The notes under the pieces are model-generated. The model saw only the letters and a program-made list of their open reading frames with translations. It was not told the DNA's origin and ran no database searches. Made by a program: the position numbers and the translations under genes. This document shows positions 60,882 through 64,000 of a stretch of 64,000 nt of DNA, piece after piece. The stretch is from Bacteroides sp. (GTDB taxonomy: Bacteria; Bacteroidota; Bacteroidia; Bacteroidales; Bacteroidaceae), in NCBI GenBank assembly GCA_017621035.1, contig JAGATY010000029.1, forward strand, positions 19,263 to 83,262, written 5' to 3'. Positions within the stretch are counted from its first letter, which is position 1. Every line of letters begins with the position of its first letter.

Positions 60882-63209
60882 TCAGTTGAACAAGTCATCC
60901 AAGCCGGTTACCGGTTCTTCATTGGCTTCTGCACCCGGAAGATGGTCTGAAGCGCAGGGGTCATAGTCTTCGGGGAACTGGAATGTCTCCGTTTCGTCGT
61001 AACCCAGGCTCTTGTCTGCCAGTACTTTCACCATGTACTTAGCCCAAATGGGCAGAGCCATAGAGGCTCCTTGTCCTTCGGTCATACGGTCGAAGTGAAT
61101 GTCTCGGTCTTCACCGCCAACCCAACAACCTGACACCAGCGAGGGCGTGAATCCCATGAACCAACCGTCGGAATGCAGGTTGGTGGTTCCCGTCTTTCCG
61201 CCCATATCAGTCTTTACTCCCAATCGGCGTACGCGCCCTCCGGTACCTTCATTGATAACTGCTCGCAGCATAACCAACATCTTGTAGGCACTTTCTTCGC
61301 TGATTACCTCCTCCATTTCCGGTGTAAAGGTTGCTAAGATGTTGCCATCGGCGTCTTCTATGCGGGTAACAAACAGAGGAGCCACCCGAATGCCCTTGTT
61401 GGGGAACGCTGTATAGGCGCTAACCATCTCTCCTACCGATATTTCACACGGTCCCAAGCAGAGTGATACCGTAGGAGCTATCTCCCGATTGCGAACGCCA
61501 AAGCTATGAATGAGGCGTTTCAGTGAGTAGGGATTGAGTTTGCTCATCAAATAGGCTGTAATCCAGTTGTCGGAGTTGGCCAATCCCCACTTGATGGTCA
61601 CCATTTCGCCCAGCAACTTCTTGTTTGCATTTTCCGGAGTCCAAGGAATGCCGTTCTCATCAATCAATGTATAAGAAACGTGGCGAGCTTGGTCGCAAGG
61701 AGAGATTCCGTTTTCCATGGCAAGCGTATAGAGATAGGGCTTGATGGTTGAACCTACCTGACGACGGCCTTTCATTGCCATGTCATACTGGAAATAGTTG
61801 TAGTTAGGACCACCAACGTAGGCTTTTACGTGACCGGTACGAGGCTCCATCGACATGAATCCGGCACGCAGATAGAATTTATAGTAGCGGATAGAGTCCA
61901 TGGGAGTAAGAACCGTGTCTATCAGTCCGTTGTAGCTGAATACTGACATCTCTTGTGGCGTACGGAAAGCCTCTTCAATCTCTTTTTCCGAAGCTCCGGC
62001 CTTTTTCATGGTGCGGTAACGGTCGCTCTGCCGCATGGCACGGTTCAGAATCTCGTCCACCTGTTCCTGTGTCAGTCGCCAAGTATAGGGCGCTTTCGGC
62101 GCACCTTTCTTATCTTTAAAGAATTTAGGTTGCAACTCTTTCATATGCTCCACCACAGCCTCTTCGGCATACTGTTGCATGCGTGAATCGATGGTGGTAT
62201 AGATTTTCAAACCATCGGTATAGAGATTATAGGGCGTGCCATCTTTCTTCTTATTCTTGTTACACCAGCCGAAGAGAGGATTATTTACCCAGTCGAGCGA
62301 ATCTTCGTAGTATTCCTGCATCTGCCAGCCTCGATATTCGCTTTTCACCGGCTCTTTATGCGTCAGCACTTCGCGGAGATACTCACGGAAGTAGGTAGCA
62401 AGTCCCTCTTTGTGGTCTACACGATGGAAATTCAACGTCAGCGGAAGTTCTTTCAGCGAGTCACAGGCTGCTTCGGTCAGATAAGCGGCCTTGCGCATCT
62501 GGTCAAGCACTACATTACGGCGGCCACGAGTACGCTCGTTGAAACGACGAGGGTTGAAACGGGAGGGATTCTTACACATACCCACCAGCGTGGCAGCCTC
62601 TTCCGTTTTCAACTCCTTGGGTTCGCAACCGAAATAGGTATGAGCAGCGGTTTTGATGCCCACGGCGTTGTTCAAAAAGTCGAACTTGTTCAGATACATG
62701 GTCAATATCTCTTCTTTCGTGTAGTAGCGTTCCAGATTGGCAGCAATCACCCACTCGATTGGTTTCTGAAACAAGCGTTCCATCACATTGTCGGCACTGG
62801 GTGAATAGAGTTGTTTGGAGAGCTGTTGCGTCAGTGTACTACCGCCTCCTGCCTCTTTCTGCAGAAAGATTCCTCGTTTGATGATGGCGCGCAACAGGGC
62901 TTTTGCGTCGATGCCTGAGTGTTCGGCAAAGCGCACGTCCTCGGTAGCTATCAACGCATGAATAAGCGAAGCCGGCAGGTCGTTATAATCCACCCACACC
63001 CGATTGTCTTTACTGTAAGAGTAGGCACCCAGCACCTTACCGTCGGCCGAAAACACCTGCGTGGCGAACTTTAGGTCGGGATTCTCTAAACTTTCCACCG
63101 GTGGCATGTACCCAATCCACCCTTTGGCAATGCCAAAAAAGAGTCCGAAGCCGGCCAGTACGCCCACCAATAGCAATATCCATAGCGATTTTATCAGAAA
63201 CTTTATCAT
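60882..63209 (-). CDS. Penicillin-binding protein 1 (bifunctional class A)
   Basis: Inner-membrane enzyme that polymerises and crosslinks peptidoglycan. 775 residues. Membrane anchor (~5-27), GT51 domain with the catalytic Glu in ATEDVRFAEHSGID and GGSTLTQQLSKQLY, then the transpeptidase with SxxK in VGSTIKPYLYT, SxN in LANSDNWITAY and KTG in GGKTGTTN. Architecture fits PBP1A. It is first in the run with folK, kdsB and the M16-like gene; a promoter lies 65 bases upstream. Confidence 0.95.
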   Translation of the reverse strand: MIKFLIKSLWILLLVGVLAGFGLFFGIAKGWIGYMPPVESLENPDLKFATQVFSADGKVLGAYSYSKDNRVWVDYNDLPASLIHALIATEDVRFAEHSGIDAKALLRAIIKRGIFLQKEAGGGSTLTQQLSKQLYSPSADNVMERLFQKPIEWVIAANLERYYTKEEILTMYLNKFDFLNNAVGIKTAAHTYFGCEPKELKTEEAATLVGMCKNPSRFNPRRFNERTRGRRNVVLDQMRKAAYLTEAACDSLKELPLTLNFHRVDHKEGLATYFREYLREVLTHKEPVKSEYRGWQMQEYYEDSLDWVNNPLFGWCNKNKKKDGTPYNLYTDGLKIYTTIDSRMQQYAEEAVVEHMKELQPKFFKDKKGAPKAPYTWRLTQEQVDEILNRAMRQSDRYRTMKKAGASEKEIEEAFRTPQEMSVFSYNGLIDTVLTPMDSIRYYKFYLRAGFMSMEPRTGHVKAYVGGPNYNYFQYDMAMKGRRQVGSTIKPYLYTLAMENGISPCDQARHVSYTLIDENGIPWTPENANKKLLGEMVTIKWGLANSDNWITAYLMSKLNPYSLKRLIHSFGVRNREIAPTVSLCLGPCEISVGEMVSAYTAFPNKGIRVAPLFVTRIEDADGNILATFTPEMEEVISEESAYKMLVMLRAVINEGTGGRVRRLGVKTDMGGKTGTTNLHSDGWFMGFTPSLVSGCWVGGEDRDIHFDRMTEGQGASMALPIWAKYMVKVLADKSLGYDETETFQFPEDYDPCASDHLPGAEANEEPVTGLDDLFN

Positions 63210-63273
63210 TTCAATAAGCAGTTTTATTATTTCAGCTTTAAAAACACCTTGTTAAAAGGTTAAATAGTAGCGA

Positions 63274-63305
63274 CAAAGATAGGGAATATATTACCAATCG
63301 CCCAA
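63274..63305 (-). promoter_or_regulatory. Promoter of the PBP1 operon
   Basis: Minus strand: TTGG (63302-63305), 20-base spacer, TATCTTTG (63274-63281), 65 bases before the start. Confidence 0.55.
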
Positions 63306-63330
63306 GTTTTTAGTAAAAAGTAACCCTTAG

Positions 63331-63430
63331 AGGGGGTGAAGCCTCTCCCTAACCCTCTCCAGAAGGAGGGGAACTAGGAATGTTTGCATCCTTTAGCTCC
63401 CCCTCGGGGGGAGTTGAGGGGGCTTCGGCA
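63331..63430. repeat. G/C-rich REP-like palindromic element
   Basis: Contains CCTCTCCCTAACCCTCTCC followed by the hairpin CTCCCCCTCGGGGGGAG (63397-63413) and GAGTTGAGGGGG. This composition is unlike the neighbouring A/T-rich DNA. A related hairpin, CCCCTC-TAC-GAGGGG, lies at 63874-63888. Such elements occur dispersed in Bacteroidetes genomes and often mark insertion sites. Confidence 0.5.
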
Positions 63431-63656
63431 GCTAGATTTGTTCGCCTCCGGCTTCAAAACCGAGGCAGAAACGTCGCAAAAACACACCGTCCAGTCCCTC
63501 CTCAACCAACTCCCGCAAGAGTTCACAAGAGACGAACTGGTGAGGCTGAGGGTGCAACAGGGGCAGAGTAGCAACGTCAGGCTAGTGATACATCGCTGGA
63601 AATCAGCAGGTTTAATAGAAGAAATTAGACAATATCACTACCGAAAGATAGCTTGA
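63418..63656 (+). pseudogene. Fragment of a mobile-element protein C-terminus
   Basis: An open frame ends with TVQSLLNQLPQEFTRDELVRLRVQQGQ and IHRWKSAGLIEEIRQYHYRKIA, which looks like the winged-helix-like end of a larger replication protein from Bacteroides mobile cassettes (recalled resemblance to DUF3987/VirE-type proteins; not checked). The 5' side runs into a REP-like element and lacks a plausible start, so the gene is truncated. A terminator follows 19 bases after the stop. Confidence 0.4.
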
Positions 63657-63674
63657 TAACCTCTTAAAACAAGT

Positions 63675-63726
63675 AAGACACCCCAAAAGCGTTTCATCGT
63701 TTCATCGTTTCATGGGGTGTCTTTTT
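63675..63726 (+). terminator. Terminator with GTTTCATC repeats in the loop
   Basis: AAGACACCCC (63675-63684) pairs with GGGGTGTCTT (63714-63723), then TTT. The loop holds three tandem copies of GTTTCATC-like octamers (63691-63713). Confidence 0.75.
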
Positions 63727-63834
63727 CTATACAATAGGGTCTATATAATTCCAATTTAGATATTTATAAATATATTTTATTATTTTGTTTGTATTTACAG
63801 AGATACTACCGATGAAACGATGAAACGTTGAAAC
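63691..63834. repeat. Inverted pair of GTTTCATC octamer arrays
   Basis: GTTTCATCGTTTCATC...(63691-63714) and its reverse complement at 63811-63834 match at 22 of 24 positions and enclose 96 bases of very A/T-rich DNA. No gene lies inside. The tail 63835-64000 holds one REP-like hairpin (63874-63888) and no gene. Confidence 0.6.
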
Positions 63835-64000
63835 ACTTCCTATATTTTTTCGTAGGCATCACTATCCCAAAGTCCCCTCTACGAGGGGGTGGCCAAAGGC
63901 CGAGGGAGGTTAATACAAGTTGAAAGATGACTGCGAAGCTGATGAGCATAAGCGAATAAAGATGATAGTTGAAAGTTGGTGTGGAGGTGTGGTACAGAAC

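Overview
The window looks like a chromosomal segment from a Bacteroidales genome, most likely Bacteroides or Phocaeicola. The evidence is direct. Many genes sit behind the Bacteroides-type promoter (TAnnTTTG at -7, about 20 bases after a TTTG-like -33 box). The window also encodes two TonB-dependent receptors with carboxypeptidase-regulatory-like N-termini, a DUF3078 barrel, a GT3-type glycogen synthase beside a GT35 phosphorylase, an Rnf complex with an RseC-like protein, and periplasmic proteins with Bacteroidetes-type signal peptides. Shine-Dalgarno sequences are mostly weak, as is normal in this phylum. Almost all genes are housekeeping. Only the last ~700 bases look like mobile-element debris.

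Layout. 1-2.5 kb (minus): rseC-like, rnfB, rnfC (cut by the window edge). 3.3-4.7: DUF3078 outer-membrane protein. 4.9-8.4 (plus): pyrG, yidC. 8.6-12.2 (plus): MATE exporter and an S9 peptidase lipoprotein. 12.3-18.9 (minus): TonB receptor, large surface lipoprotein and secreted DNA/RNA endonuclease, probably a nucleic-acid scavenging locus. 19-21.4: EttA-like ABC-F, tRNA-Lys, tRNA-Asp. 21.8-25.3: TonB receptor, a doubtful small ORF and a PAS-LuxR regulator. 25.4-29.6 (minus): glycogen synthase and glucan phosphorylase. 30-34.5: DUF4783-nadC, rlmH, an oxaloacetate-decarboxylase-alpha-like protein without its biotin lysine, and a sigma factor. 34.7-37.7: large M16 peptidase. 38-41.9 (plus): a tightly coupled exported operon (LPP20-like, DUF4384, caspase-fold peptidase) behind a long structured leader, then a frameshifted barrel gene. 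42-49: TRIC channel, glycosyltransferase, DUF5686 protein, rarA, D-2-hydroxyacid dehydrogenase. 49.2-54 (minus): hisH-hisA-hisF-hisIE-ftsE-lysA in one run. 54.3-56.9: MarR-GNAT regulator divergent from catalase with two matching operator-like palindromes. 57.2-63.2 (minus): MORN-repeat protein, then PBP1-folK-kdsB-inactive M16.

Two non-coding signals stand out. First, the leader at about 38,047-38,312 can fold into two exclusive states. One strand (38210-38221) is a perfect 12-base complement of the ribosome-binding region just before the start codon, and it can instead pair with an upstream copy of that same sequence. This is the layout of a translational riboswitch or thermosensor in front of the caspase operon. 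Second, at least eight intergenic regions and one coding site carry short direct repeats whose unit sequence differs completely between loci while the period is always 21 or 22 bases, close to two helical turns.
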